Position numbers and translations under genes: made by a program
Notes under the pieces: generated by a model
Seen by the model: the letters and a program-made list of their open reading frames with translations, nothing else
Told to the model about the DNA's origin: nothing
The model's database searches: none
Assembly (NCBI GenBank): GCA_037039685.1
Contig: JAWNGF010000001.1
Coordinates: 558,001 to 622,000 of the forward strand
DNA: 64,000 nt
DNA from: Ceratobasidium sp. AG-K
Taxonomy: Eukaryota; Basidiomycota; Agaricomycetes; Cantharellales; Ceratobasidiaceae
Reading direction: 5' to 3'
Shown here: positions 44,649 to 58,096 of the stretch, in pieces
Numbering within the stretch: position 1 is the first letter of the stretch
Layout: every line of letters starts with the position of its first letter

Positions 44649-45106
44649 TGTCGTGAGCCTTGCTCACTCCATCAGACTCGTCTGCGTCTTGTCCTGTCTT
44701 GTGGCTGTGTATGTTATATTTTGTTTCTCTTTTCCCGCCGCCTTGCCACCTCCTTGTGGTTTTCCTGTTACATTGTGTAATGCAGCTGTGCTTTGTACGA
44801 GTCATGTCTGTTCATACAGCATGACTCATATGGACACTCCTGATTGGTAGACTGCTATGACTCATGTGGCTGCGCTCTGTATGACTTGGCCGCTTCTTGA
44901 ATATATATAGAGGACCAACAAGCCTGGTAACCCCAGCTTGTTTTGTCTTGTCAAACATCCCTTTTGAGTGACACTTTGAACCACCCCTACCCTCAAGAAC
45001 CCACAGACACTTAAGTGTGTTGCGGTTCAAGAGGTCGCTTAGGTCTTAGTGCCGTCCACTCTCCATCCCAGCTTGTCTCATAGCCACCAAGAAGAAGCTT
45101 ATGACA
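44649..45106 (+). repeat. Element F 5' LTR with promoter
   Basis: 458 bp, TGTCGTGAGC to TTATGACA. TATATATA at 44902-44909 and the predicted RNA start segment AGCTTGTTTTGT at 44935-44946. Confidence 0.9.
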
Positions 45107-45108
45107 TT

Positions 45109-45120
45109 ACAACACAAGCT
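45109..45120 (+). promoter_or_regulatory. Candidate self-primer binding site, element F
   Basis: ACAACACAAGCT, two bases inside the element, is complementary to 44935-44946 except for one position (C for A), as expected for a decayed copy. Confidence 0.6.
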
Positions 45121-45128
45121 TAACAAAC

Positions 45129-47141
45129 ATGTCCATCCAGGAGGACGCAGGATCACGCCACTCATCACCACTGCCAACAAGGAGAGCACCCAGTAGGGCT
45201 GCAAGACCCACAAGTTCTCTCAATGAACAGGATATTGCACAAGCACAGGCCGGAGGACCAGCAAGGTCTTGTCCACAGAGTCAAGCTTCTATGCCCGGAA
45301 CATTCAATGCCGAAAACACATCAATCATTCAAGAAGAATCTACAATTGTCAATAGGGAGCCAGGGGATATTTCCTATGATCCCACACCGGCCACAATTCA
45401 AATTCCTATCTCTAATGCAAGTCCTGGGCCCTTGCACCCACTATGGCCTATGGGACCCAGAAGACAGTTTTTCTCACCCCAACCTGAAGCTCATGGAGGC
45501 ATGTCTCTTGTTCCTATTAGACCTCCTCCCACACCACACATCCCCAATGCTCCTCAGGTTCCCCAAATTGGGGGAACCATTACCAATGCAGGACCAATCC
45601 CAATGAATTCTCAAGCAGGGACTCCTGTGATTCCGGCACCACCTTATGTTCCACAACGGTACTCACAACAGTCGATTCCTCAACAATCAAGTGCCGAAAA
45701 CCCAGACAATCCAGGAAGCCTGAGCTCCAGTTCAAGTTCCAGCAATAGAACAGTAATCAGCAACCTAGACAATCCGGATGATCTTCATGAAGGAAGGCAC
45801 AACGCACTCATCAGGATCATCAATGGAATGAGAGTCACAATTGACCAAAGACTAAGTGGTCTAGAACAAGCCACCCAAGTCCTAGCAAACAATCTGCAAA
45901 TCTCTAATAATTCCATCAACACCCTAGAAACCACTCTCACAAATATTCTCCACGCTGCAAGGAACAGCAAACATAACACCTTCCTAGTTGGACAAGACGT
46001 CACCTGACTTTGAAACAAAGTTACAAACATGCAAGGACTTGTAAACAACGTACGCGAAGAACTCAACACCACCAGGCAATGACAACTCAAATGGAATGAA
46101 GCCGTAACACAAGGCTTGGAGAACCTGTGACAAGAAGGAACTGCCAATACTACGCAAATCACCACAATACAAGAAGCTATCAACAATCTTTGAGAAGAAA
46201 TGGACAAAGCATCATTACACGTTGAAAATCCATCTAGATGATCAAATTCCCCATCGCATCTGGAAGCCAAATCAACCCAAATTGACGAATTAGAACAAAG
46301 GCTCCAACGCCTCACTGAAAATCCTAACACCGGCGGGGGATCTTGTCGTCCTAAAGTCACACAACCAGAACCCTTCGATGGAAAAAAGGGGGAAGGAGCT
46401 GAAATGGTCATCACACAAATGGAAAGCTATTTTGTCCGATTAGGCAATCAATACAATTCTCATGAAGAACAGATCTGTGAAGCACTTGCCAACTTCAAAT
46501 CTGAGAACAAGGTGGCTACTCATTGGGCACAAGTATTGCTACAATCACTAAACCAGGGAGAGAATAACAAAAACCTAGCCTCATGGGGAAGCTTCAAAGC
46601 CCATTTCATGGAACAATTCAGCGACCCAAACAAGAAAGCAAAGGCCAAAGCCAATATCCGGAAATGCAAGCAGAACAATTTGGTAGCAAACTATGCTTCT
46701 GAATTCCGATATTTATTGGTCGACATGAACTGGGGACAGGAAGCTCTGATCAACCAATTCAAGGAAGGGCTGAAGCCTGAAGTAAAGACCAAGCTAGCCC
46801 GATTTGAGTTAACCCTAATTAACAAAGATGGAACGGAGCGGGAGCTATCTCTGGACCGGTGGATCTCAATCGCAATCTCCATTGATCAAAAGCTACAGGC
46901 AATCAGGAATACCACGGGCAGAAAAACAATAGCTCCATCATCCAGTTCCACGAAAAGACTCCCTGACAACATTTACAAAGCAAGGATCTCTTCCAAAAGA
47001 TGCCTGAAATGTGGATCAGATAAACACATGCTAGTGAAATGTCCAGAAAAGGAGTGGAAGAAGGAAGAACCAGGGCTAACAGGACCAGAAGGAAAAATTG
47101 AGGATGAACCAGAATTGGGAAAAGACGGGGTCTCCCTCTAA
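45129..47141 (+). pseudogene. gag: Element F gag, multiple stops
   Basis: One frame from ATG 45129 (MSIQEDAGSRHSSPL) to TAA 47141 with about six TGA codons between 46005 and about 46245, most at positions that are Arg in sisters. The capsid core (QPEPFDGKKGEGAEMVITQM, FMEQFSDPNKKAKAKANIRK) and a CX2CX4HX4C knuckle (CLKCGSDKHMLVKC) survive. The knuckle-to-stop tail (ELGKDGVSL) keeps the family junction. Confidence 0.88.
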
Positions 47142-50100
47142 CTGTGTGTGGAGACACCAAGGAACCAGTAATGGATACAATGTACCTTAGAGCAACCAGC
47201 GAATCCACAATTGTTTACACCAACATTACTGGAATCACAGAACCCGTAGCCACCCTCATTGATTCAGGAGCCTCAAAAAACTTCATTGACATCACATGGG
47301 CCCAAAGAAACAACATTATACTAAAGGAACTCCCAACTCCACGGAAAGTTATTGGAATCCAAGGGAAGGAACTTACACACCAAATTTTTTTCAAGGCGGA
47401 TCTAAAATTTAACCTCAAAGGAAAAGACTTCCGACAAAGTTTCTTTGCAATGCCAACAGGAGAAACAGACATAATCTTGGGACTAGGATGGCTAGAAGAA
47501 GCCAACCCTGTCATCGATTGGCACTCAAAAACTATCTCATGGCAACCAGACTCCATTGTCAGAAGAATTGCCAAAATAGAAGACATACCGGAAGAAATCA
47601 AAGACTTTGCGGAAGTCTTCAGTGAAGAAAAAGTCAAACGTATTCCAGACCATTGACCCTACGACTGTTCCATTGACTTGGTAGAAGGAGCAGAACTTCC
47701 TAAACCGGCTAGGCCCATCCCCCTAACTCCTGCGGAATCTATTGCCCTTAGGAAGTACCTTGATGAAGAATTAGCTGCCGGAAAGATCCATCCAAGCAAA
47801 TCACCAGTAGCCGCAGCAACTTTCTTTGTCAAAAAAGGGCAAGATACCAAGAACCCAGAAGGACCTAGGGAACTCAGATTGGTCCAACACTTTGGTCCTA
47901 TGAACAAGATCACCAGAGACAATTGATTTCCTATGCCACTTATGGAGGATCTTCTAGACAAAATCAAGGATGCAAAGATTTTCTTGTAGAATTACGCATG
48001 GGATTCAACAACATCAGAATAAAGGAAGGTGATGAATGGAAAACGGCATTCCAAACCAAGGAAGGATTATTTGAGTACATCGTCATGCCCTTCGGACTAA
48101 AGAACGCCCCAGCAACATTTCAACGATACATGAACCATATCTTCCATGACCTTATCGATATCTGTGTCATTGTGTACATTGCTGACATATTAATCTTCTC
48201 TAAAGATCAGAGCCAACACGTTGAAGATGTATGAAAGGTTCTCAAAATCCTCCAGGACAACAACCTATTTGCAAAACTTCCCAAGTGCAAATTCTTTGTG
48301 AAGAAACTAGTGTATACAGGCATCAACATCAGCAAAGAGGGAATATCAATGCAGGAAGAGAAGGTTAAAGCAATTAAAGAATGGAAGGAGCCAAGAACAG
48401 TCAAACAGGTGCAAGCATTCTTAGGATTTGCAAACTTCTACAGGCAATTTGTTCCAAACTTCAGCGGATTGGCTAAGCCCTTGACAATCCTGACCAAAAA
48501 GGACCAAAAGTGGAAATGGGATACGGAACAACAAGAAGCGTTCGATAATCTAAAAACGGAAATATGCAGGGAGCCAATACTATGACATCCTAATCTGGAG
48601 AAACCCTACATACTAGAAAACGACGCAAGTGGCGTTGCTATGGGAGCAATTCTCTCACAAAGACAAGACGACAGCTACCTACACCCCATTGCGTTCTTGT
48701 CAAAATCTTTCAATCAAGCACAGATGAACTACGACGTGCACAACAAGGAACTGATGGCAATTATTGAATCACTAAAGCATTGGCAACTACATTTGGAGGG
48801 AACAAGGGATCCAATCACTGTCTACACCAATCATTGCAACCTACAGTTCTGGAAGAAAGCCACAACCTTTAACCGAAGACACACTCAATGGCTTCAAATC
48901 CTCGCATCCTACAACTTTGAAATTGTTTATTGACCGGGAACCCTGTCAACAAAACCAGACCTACTGTCCAGAAGAAGCGATCACAACGATGTCCCAACAG
49001 CAGAACAGGTCATGATCAGGGAAGAACAATTCAAAGGGTTTGCCAGCGGGATGAAATTTGACATCATTGCGGATATCAAGGAAGCTCAAGTAGAAGACAA
49101 GAGCATTAACCAAATTATAGAACTCTGCAAGAAAAAGGAAGACCTCCCAAGATCAGCGCAACAAGGAATTAGAAACTACACCTTTGAGGAGGGCCTTCTC
49201 TGGATCAACGGAAAAATCTATATTCCAGAAGACAAGGATACCAGGCTGAAAATTATGAGGACACACCATGATTCCCCAATAGCAGGTCACCAGGGGCATG
49301 CAAGGACATTGGAACTCATCTCAAGAAGATACTACTGGCTGGGACTCAAATCCTCTGCGAACAAATACATGGATTTGTGCAAGCAATGTCAGAGAGCAAA
49401 AGGCACGAAAACACAGGTACCCCTCAAGGCCCTAGAGATTCCTGGGGGACCATGGGAAGATATTGCATACAATTTTATTGTCAAACTACCAAAGTCAGAA
49501 GGAAACAACAGTATACTGGTAGTTGTAGACCGATTTTCCCGTATGGCACACTTCATACCCTGTAGGGAAGCAACAACAGCAGATCAACTAGCCGAACTTT
49601 TCTTAAAAAACGTATGGAAGTTACACGGTTTTCATCAAAGCACGGTATCGGACAGGGGAACAATGTTTAACAGCAAATTCCTGAAGGCGTTATACAAGAA
49701 GGTTAACATAGCTCCAAGCTTCAGCACAGCATATCACCCTCAAACAGATGGAATAATGGAATGGATAAACCAATGGATCAAAGCATGGTTACGCACCTTC
49801 GTAAACTACCGTCAGGACAATTGGAGCAAGCTTTTACCAATTGCAGAATTCTGTTACAATAACCAGAGGCACAGAATCACCGGAAAAACCCCTTTAAAAA
49901 TCGTAAATGGCAGAGAACCTCTGTGGAATGTCTCAAAGGAAGAAACAACAGTTCCAGAGGCAAATACGAAAGCAAACGATTGGCAGAAAGTTTGGGACAA
50001 AGCAAAAGCGGCAATGGAATGGCACAGGGAAAAAACCGCAACTGAACATGCACCCAAGTACATGGAAGGGGAGTTGGTCTGGCTCTATGGACAAAATATA

Positions 50101-50470
50101 AAGACAGATTGACCTAACAAGAAATTGGACAACAAGAAATATGGCCTGTTCAAGGTCAAGAAAGTCATTTCAAGCCATGCTTACAAATTGGAACTTCCAA
50201 AATCTATGAGAATATACCCAGTACTCCACAGTGACCTACTAAGCCCTTACAAACTGGACAATAGCTTCCACAGAAACCAACCCCAACCGCCGCCGAGTAT
50301 AACAAAAGAAGGGGAGGAACAATGCAAAGTGCAGAGAATTGTAGATTCGGAAGGAAACAAAAGACAGATTATTCTACAGGGTCAGGTGGAAGGGATACGA
50401 TTCAAAGGAAGACACAGAACAACGGGTGGAAGACTTTGGACATCTCGGAAGGATCATGAGGAGGTTTGAA
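47138..50470 (+). pseudogene. pol: Element F pol, multiple stops and a frameshift
   Basis: Protease LIDSGASKNFIDIT. RT has a frame change near 47975, and YIDD has become YIAD. RNase H has an Asp shift (LENDASGVAMGAI). Integrase HHDSPIAGHQG to CKQCQ, with the first core Asp changed (AYNFIVKLP) and SDRGTMF kept. TGA codons at 47654, 48232, 48583, 48931 and 50110 all fall on Arg codons of sister copies. The chromodomain is degraded (QCKVQRIVDSEG) with frame changes near 50360. Confidence 0.86.
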
Positions 50471-50622
50471 AAGGATTTCCCAGAAGCGCCCCTTCCATCA
50501 AATTACAAATCACGCAGTATAAAAGGAAGGGCTCAGCACACCAACAACCCATCTTGCAAAACTTGCTCATTATCCAACTCGCTCTACACACTCCACGCCC
50601 TAAATCTCTTTTGCTCCTTGCA

Positions 50623-51351
50623 ATGCCTGCCGTCACCCGCTCTACAATTACCAACAACCTCATCCACGTCCTTGAAGGACCAGCCTTTCACATGGCGCAC
50701 ATCCTTGACGGAGGAGCCGCCCTCTATGTCTTTAAGCAATCCCAGCAAGGCCCTGGGCGCATGCAATTCCGCGCCTCTCACGACATTCTCCACTCAGACT
50801 TGGGAGAATTCCAACGGGTGGGAAAAAAGTGGCCAACCCGGATGCAGCTGCAACAAAAGGACATCTTTGTGTGCCAAGGATGCGCAGCCTTCCAGGTGTC
50901 AGAGGTCGTGCTGTTGTCAACACACATGCTTGGGGTGGTCAAATGGGGCCAAGAAGGAGCTTATAGCAGCAAGTGGGTCCCCGGATATGAAGGCCATCCT
51001 CCATCTTTGAGGCCTTGCTGGTGTGACGCCTGGGACAAGAACTTTGAGGTGGACCTGGCAGACTGGAGGATGGAGCGGGGAAGGTATCAAAGGGAGGGAT
51101 TTGAGTGGAAGCCATTCTGGTGGCAGGAGAAGGAGGCGGATGTGTCGCAGTGGACGGAAGTTGAGCCGGACCTGCGACAATGGTCAAAGGAACATGTGGA
51201 GGAGCAGGAACAAGTTATGGACTGGTCCAAGGCCGACTGGGCCGATGAGAAGACATGGGAGAAATGGGAGGAGCACTGCGACAAACCGGGTAACACTGTG
51301 TTCAACCCCATAGATCTGACAGAGGAGAAGGAGGACAAGCTAGATGCCCTG
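50623..51351 (+). pseudogene. Third ORF of element F, first part (split by element G)
   Basis: ATG at 50623 (MPAVTRSTITNN). With G and one copy of the CCCTG duplication removed, the frame continues at 58555-58590 and gives 254 residues with no stop, the same length as in elements A and G. CQGC, the Trp-rich half and FNPIDLTEEKED are conserved. That this ORF was intact before G arrived, although gag and pol of F have many stops, suggests either late constraint or chance. Confidence 0.82.
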
Positions 51352-51807
51352 TGTCATAAGCTACTTCTTGGTGGCTGTGAAACAAGCCACAAGGGGGAGT
51401 GGATGGCACTAAGACCTAAGTGACCTCTTGAACCACAACACACTTAAGTGTCTGTAGGCTCTTGAGGGTAGGGGTGGTTCTAAGTGTCACTCAAAGGGGA
51501 TGTTTTGACGAGACAAAACAAGCTGGGGTTACCAGGCTTGTTGGTCCTCTATATATATTCAGAACGCAGCCGAGTCATACAGGGCGCAGCCACACAAGTC
51601 ATACATAACAGCCAGTCAGGAGTGTCCATGTGAGTCATGCTGTATGAACAGACATGACTTGGACAAAGCACAGCCGCGTTACACAGTGTAACAGAAATAA
51701 CCACAAGAAGGTGGCAACGCGGCAAACGGAAACGGAGACACAACACAAAGGGGGAAACAGGCAGGCAAGACAACAGACAAGATGATGGAGGGAGCTGGCT
51801 TGCAACA
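51352..51807 (-). repeat. Element G 3' LTR
   Basis: 456 bp, plus strand TGTCATAAGC to CTTGCAACA, matching 58097-58549. Confidence 0.9.
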
Positions 51808-51810
51808 TTA

Positions 51811-51819
51811 CTCCCCCCT
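51811..51819 (-). promoter_or_regulatory. Polypurine tract of element G
   Basis: The minus strand reads AGGGGGGAG, TAA, then the 3' LTR, identical to element A. Confidence 0.8.
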
Positions 51820-51849
51820 AAGAGTCCATCTAGGGGACCTGGATGGGCT

Positions 51850-52614
51850 CTACTGGATCTCGCAATCCTTGCTTTTTGCAGTCATGTGTTCTTCCAGCCC
51901 CTCGTCCTTGTTGATGGTTAAATCAATGGGATTCAACACAGTGTTACCTGGTTTGTCTGAGAACTTTTCCCATTCCTCCCAAGTCTCCTGCCCTGACCAG
52001 TTGGCCTTGGACCAGTCCAAAGCCCTCTTCCAATCTTCCACAAACACCTCATCCCATTGTTGCACATTGGGTTCTGTCTCCTTCCATGCTGACATGTCTA
52101 CCTCCTCCCACTTCCACCAGTTTGGTGCCCACTCAAACTTCTTCTTCTGATATCTTCCCCTTTCCATCTTCCAGTTGCTCAGGTCCCTTTTGTAGTTGTG
52201 GTCCCAGGCATCATTCCACCTAGGTCAGAGCGTTGGCTGTCTTCCATTGTACCCTGGCACCCATTTGCTTGAGTATGCTCCTTCTTGTCCCCACTCGACA
52301 ACCCCAAGCATATGGGTGGAGAGGAGGACGACCTCCAAGACCTGGAACACGGTGCATCCTTGACAAACAAAGATGTCCTTCCATAGGAGTTGCATGCATG
52401 TTGGCCATTTTTTCCCAACCCACTGGAACTCTCCCAGGTCTGAGTGTAGGATGTTGTCTGACGCCCTGAAATGCATTCTCCTGGAGCTTTGTTGCAACCT
52501 CTTGAAGACGTAGAGAGCTGCTCCCACGTCAAGGATCCTTGCAGTGGCAAAGGCTGGTCCTTCAAGGACGCGGACAAGGTTGTTGGAGATGGTGGCATGG
52601 GTGACGGCAGGCAT
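51850..52614 (-). pseudogene. Third ORF of element G (one TGA)
   Basis: 765 nt from ATG 52614 (MPAVTHATISNN) to the stop at 51850, exactly the length in element A. A single TGA at 52225 replaces the Arg of LRPRWND. The CQGC, the Trp-rich half (NWWKWEEVDMSAW) and NPIDLTINKDEG are conserved. No indels are seen over the whole length. Confidence 0.82.
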
Positions 52615-52727
52615 TGTGGAGAGCAGAAAAGATTTAATGCGTAGAGTTGCAAGTGTGTTTTGGAGTAGTAGCAGGTTTTGCAGATGTCGCTACTGATTGT
52701 GCTCCCCCTCCCTTTTAACTTTCCTGG

Positions 52728-55700
52728 ACTCTAGTTAGATGGTGTCGGAGCTCCAGGGTGCCGGTGCAGAAAGTCCTTGATGACCTTGGACAGGTGGCCA
52801 AAGTCTTCTGCCCTTTGTTCCGTGTCTTCTTTGTCCCCATAACCCTTCCATCTGACTCGGTAAAAAAGGCCATCCTTTGTTTTCTTCCAATCCAGGATTC
52901 TTTCTGCTTCATATTCTTCTTCTCCTTCTTCTGTTATGATTGGCGGCGGTTGGGGCTGGTTTTGTCTGAAATCTGCATCTTCTCTGTAAGGGCTGAGCAA
53001 GTTGATGTGGAAAACAGGGTGTACCCTCATTGATGCCGTTAAAACCAGTTTGTAAGCATGTGATCCTATCTTTTGCTTCATGACAAATGGTCCATGTTGT
53101 TTGTTATCCAACTTCTTTGAAGGTCTTTTTGTTTGTATGTTTTTTCCCAACAACCATACCAGTTCTCCTTCTTGGTATTCAATCTTTGGTTTTTCTTCAG
53201 GAAGCAATTGATTTTCCATGGATGCAATAGCTTTGTCGTGGATGTTACACCATTTTTCTGTAATTTTGTTTGCTTCAGGGACCATTGTTTCTTCTGATGA
53301 GATGTCCCATAGTGGTTCCCTGCCGTAGACAATTATGAAAAGTGAATTTCCCGTTACACGGTGCTTCTGCAGATTATAGCTGAACTCTGCAATAGGTAAC
53401 AGGTCCGCCCAGTCGTCCTGCTGGTAGTTGACAAAGGACCGTAGCCACCCTTCCATCCCTTGGTTGATTCTTTCTGTTATCCCATCTGTTTGGGGGTGGT
53501 AGGCAGTGCTGAAGCTTGGAGTAGTTCCAATTCTCTCATAAATGGCTTTCATCAATTTTGAGTTGAAAGTAGTTCCCCGGTCTGAGGTTGTGCTCCTTGG
53601 GAAACCATGTAGCTTCCAAACATTCATGACAAATAGGTTTGCAAGGTCACTTGCTGTGTGAGATTCCTTGCAGGGTATGAAATGCGCCATTCTTGAGAAT
53701 CAATCCACTACCACCATGATGCTGTCCACTCCTTTGGACTTTGGTAATTTCACCATGAAGTCAAAAGCTATATCTTCCCAGGGTCCTCTTGGAACCTCTA
53801 GTGGCTTGATAGGAACTATTGATTTTGATCCCTTTGTTCATTGGCAAGTCTCACAGGAATCCACATATCTGTTTACGCTTTGCTTCATCCCTGGCCAGAA
53901 GTATCTTCTTGATATTAGTTCCAAAGTCCTAGCTTGCCCCTGATGACCTGCGATCTTTGAGTCATGGTGTAACCGCATGATGGATAGTCTGGCTTCCTTA
54001 TCTTCCAGAACGTAGATCTTTTCTTTGAACCATAATAGTCCCTCCTTGAAGTCGTAATCTTTTGCGCTGTGTTGTAGGGGTTTAGGTAACATTTCCCTTG
54101 AATTGCAGACTTCCTTGATCTTTGCCAGTCCTTCATCAGTTTCTTGAGCTTCCTTGATAGTTGCCATAATGTCTGTGTCCATCTGCGCCATAAATCCTTT
54201 AAAATTTTCGGCAGATATCATAACTTGTTCTGGCGTGGGAATATCTTTGTGGTCTGATCGTCTAGACAATAGGTCCAGTTTGGACGAGAGGATACCCGGG
54301 TGGTATATGATATCAAAGTTGTAGGAAGCCAGTAGTTGATGCCATCTTGCATGTTGTCAGTTGAACGTTCTTGCTTCCTTCCAGAACTGTAGGTTCCTAT
54401 GATTGGTGTAGACTGTGATTGGGTCCTTCGTTCCTTCAAGGTATAATCTCCAATGTGTTAAGGATTCTATGATTGCCATAAGTTCTTTGTCGTGGACATC
54501 GTAGTTGAGCTGGGCCTTGTTGAAGGATTTTGACAGGAATGCTATAGGGTGTAGGTAGCCATCGTCTTGTCTTTGAGATAGAATTGCCCCCATTGCTACT
54601 CCACTTGCATCTGTTTCCAGAAAGAAGGGTTTGTCAGGATCAGGGTGGCATAGAGTGGGTTCCTTGCTAATTTCTGCTTTCAGGGCGTCAAAAGCTTCTT
54701 GCTCATTATTTCCCCATTCCCATTTGTTATCCCTTCTTGTCAAAGTCGTCAGGGGCTTTGCTAGTCGGCTAAAGTTCAGTACAAATCTTCAATAGAAGTT
54801 TGCAAATCCTAGGAATGCTTGAACCCACTTGACTGTCTTTGGTTCCTTCCATTCCTTTATTGCCTTGACCTTCTCTTCCTCCATTGAGATGCCTGTGTTG
54901 CTGATCCAAAGCCCAGTATATGTTAACCTTGTGACAAAGAATTCGCATTTTGGTAGATTTGCAAACAGGTTTTCATCCAGTAAGATCTTCAGCACCTTCC
55001 TGACGTCCACAGTATGTTGACTTCTGTTTTTAGAGAAGACCAGGATGTCGTCAATATAAATAATAACGCATATGTCAATATGGTCATGGAGGATGTGGTT
55101 CATGTATCTTTGGAACATGGCAGGTGCGTTTTTTAGTCCAAATGGCATGACAACATATTCAAACAGTCCTTCCTTGGTTCTGAAAGCTGTCTTCCATTTG
55201 TCCCCTTCCCTGATTCTGATATTGTTGAACCCCATGTGTAGATCAATTTTGGAGAAGATTTTTGTGTCCTTGATTTTGTCCAAGAGGTCTTCCATCAGTG
55301 GCATTGGGAACCTGTCATCTTTTGTAATTGCGTTTACCCCCCTGAGATCTTGAACAAGCTGTAATTGGTGTACAGCTTCTGGGTTTTTTGGGTCAACTGG
55401 TCTTTTAACAAAGAAACAGGGTGATGTGATGGGTGATTTGCTTGGTCGTATTTTTCCGGCTGCAATTTCCTTGTCCAGGTATTCTCTTAGTGCTATTGAC
55501 TCGGCTGGAGAGAGCGGGATTGGTCTGGCTGGTTTTGGAAGTTCAGCTCCTTCCTTAAAGTCAATGGCGCAGTTGTATGGGTGATGATCCAGGATCCTTT
55601 TGAATTGTTCTTCGCTAAATACGTTGGCAAATTCCTTGAATTCTTCAGGTAAATTGTCTATCAAGGCCATTCTTGCTTTGATAGGTTCAAGTCGCCATGA

Positions 55701-56097
55701 TATGCGCTTTGTTTTCCAGTTGATAACAGGGTTAGCTTCTTCTAACCATTCTAGTCCTAGGATAAGCTTGGTCTCCCCAGTGGGCATAGCAACAAAGACT
55801 TGTTTGAAGGTTCTTCCCTCTACTTCTAGTTCAATTTTGGCTTTGAATCGTATTTGGTGAGAAAGCTCCTTTCCTTGGATGCTGATTACTCTTTGTGGGG
55901 TGGAAAGTTCAATGAGTGGAATATTGTTGGAGCGAGCCCAGGAGATATCCAGGAAGTTTTTTGATGCTCCTGAATCAATAAGGGTAGGGATAGGGTCTGT
56001 GATTCCAGCAATGTTCAAGTAAACAATGGTTGATTCATTTGTTGCTCTAAAGTACACTGGTTCCTTTGTCGGTTCTTTGGTCTCTCCACACACAGTT
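52728..56097 (-). pseudogene. pol: Element G pol, five in-frame stops
   Basis: A single uninterrupted frame apart from stops at 54789, 54357, 53838, 53691 (each TGA where element A has Arg) and 52731 (TAG). Protease LIDSGASKNFLDIS, RT with intact YIDD, RNase H FFLETDASGVAMGAI, integrase HHDSKIAGHQG to CETCQ with AFDFMVKLP, SDRGTTF and ITERINQ, and a chromodomain EYEAERILDW to YRVRWKGYG. Active-site residues are intact; only nonsense changes disable it. Confidence 0.88.
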
Positions 56098-58074
56098 AGA
56101 GGGAGACCCCTTCTTTTCCTGATTCTTCCAAGATTGTTGCTTCTCTTCCTTTTATGCTAGGTTCGGTAGTTATCCATTCCTTGGAGGAGCATTTAAATGA
56201 ACGGTGACCCTCCTGTCCGCACTTCAGGCATTGGTTAGATGCTACTCTTGCCTTGTATACTTCTTCCGGTCATTGTTTTGTAGAGGTTTGGCCTGTGGGA
56301 GTAGTCTGTGCTATCCTTTTTCCTGTAGAGGACTTGATCTGCTGTAGTTTTTGATCAATAGAAATTGCAATAGTGATCCATTGATTTAGGTTGAGACGCC
56401 TTTTGGTTCCATCCTCATTGATAAGGGAGAGTTCAAATTGTGCCAATTCCGTCTTGATTTCAGGTTTGAGTCCTTCCTTAAATTGGTTGATAAGGGCTTC
56501 TTCTCCCCAATTTACATTGACCATGTGAAAGCGGAATTCTGTCGCGTAATTTGCTACTGAGTTGACCTGCTTGCTTTTCCAAATATCAGCCTCCGCCTTG
56601 GCCTTCTTGTTAGGGTCGCTAAATTGTTCCCTGAAGTGTGTCTTGAATGCTTCCCATGACATTAGGTTTTGGTCTGGAATTCTGTTGTTCATAGATCGGA
56701 GTAACACTTGCGCCCAGTGTGTAGCGGACCTGTTATCTGATTTGAAATTCGCTAATGCTTCTCTAATTTGCTCTTGAACCAAACTGTATTGGTCGCCTAA
56801 CCTGACAAAGTATCTTTCCATCTGGGTGATGAACATTTCTCCTCCTTCTCCTTTCTTCCCATTGAAAGCTTCTGGTCTAGTTACTTTAGGACGCCTAGTT
56901 TCCCTGATGTCAGAATTTTCTGTGAGTTGACGCAACCTTTGTTCCAGTTCATCAATTCTGGTAGATTCTGCTTCTGGATGGGGAGGTGATACAGCATGTA
57001 GGGATGCTTTGTCCATCTGGTTGCATATGTTGTTGATTGCTTCTTGCAGGGTGTTAATTTGTCCAATTGCAATCCTTCTGTCTCCCCTTAGTCCTTTCAG
57101 TCCTTGGGTGACTGCTTTGTTCCAGGCTAGCTGTGCCTGCCTCGTGGTGTTAAGATCTTCTTGAACATTGTTTACTAGTCCTTGTGTGTTTGTAACTTTG
57201 TTTCTTAAGTGGATTATGTCTTGTCCAACCAGGAAACTGTTATGTTCACTATTTTGCGCAGTGTTAAGGATGTCTGTGAGGGTTCCTTGAAGGTTGTTGA
57301 GGGAATTGTTAAAATCTGTTGGTTGTTGGCCAACACTTGAGTGGATTGTTCTAGCCCGTTAAGTCTTCTATCGATTGTTATCCACATTCCATCAATAATC
57401 CTTAAGAGTGCGTTGTGTCTTCCAAGGTGAAGATTGTTGAGGTTGTCAAGATTGCTAATCATGGTTCTACTACTGGAGCTAGAACTTGAGCTGGGAATTG
57501 CAGGAGCGCCTTGGTCTTTGGTTGCTGACGGCTGCTGGGAATACCCTTGTGGTACATATGGCGGTGCTGGGTTAACTGGTGTCACGGCTTGAGAGCTTAT
57601 TGGAACCGGACTGGCATTGGTGATAGTTCCCCCAATCTGGGGTACTTGAGGAGCGTGGGAAATGTGTGGTGTGGGAGGTGGTCTGATAGGGACAAGAGAT
57701 ATGCCCCTGTGAGCTTCCGGTTGGGGGGAGAAAAACTGTCTTCTGGATCCTATAGGCAATAGTGGGCAAGAGGGACCTGGGCTTGCATTAGAAAGGGGGA
57801 TTCGAATTGTGACCGGTGTGGGATCATTGGTAATATCCCCTGGTTCCCTAGTAACAATGGTAGGTTCTTCCTGAACAGTTGAAATGTTCCCAGTATTGAA
57901 TGTTCCAGGCATAGAAGCTTGACTTTGAGGGCAAGGCCTTGCTGGACTGCCAGCCTGTGCTTGTGCGATATCTTGTTTGTTGAGGGAACTCGTGGCTCTT
58001 GAAGCCCTACTTGGTCCTCTCCATATTGATAATGGTGTTGCAAGGCAAGATCCCGCGTCCTCCTGAATGGACAT
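56097..58074 (-). pseudogene. gag: Element G gag, frameshift and stop
   Basis: ATG at 58074 (MSIQEDAGSCLATPL). A one-base deletion near 57312 shifts the frame after ANNQQI; the core then reads RPEAFNGKKGEGGEMFITQM and HFREQFSDPNKKAKAEADI. A TGA at 56270 precedes the zinc knuckle (CLKCGQEGHRSFKC). The gag ends at the conserved GVSL-stop junction near 56097. Confidence 0.86.
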
Positions 58075-58082
58075 GATTGTTA

Positions 58083-58094
58083 AGCTTGTTTTGT
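58083..58094 (-). promoter_or_regulatory. Candidate self-primer binding site, element G
   Basis: The minus strand reads TT then ACAAAACAAGCT after the 5' LTR, the perfect complement of the LTR segment at 58258-58269. Confidence 0.7.
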
Positions 58095-58096
58095 AA

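Noticed and set aside
44557..44850. 97-codon frame joining RT residues to a Cys-rich peptide
   Set aside because: It crosses the J/F junction into an LTR and is an accidental fusion.
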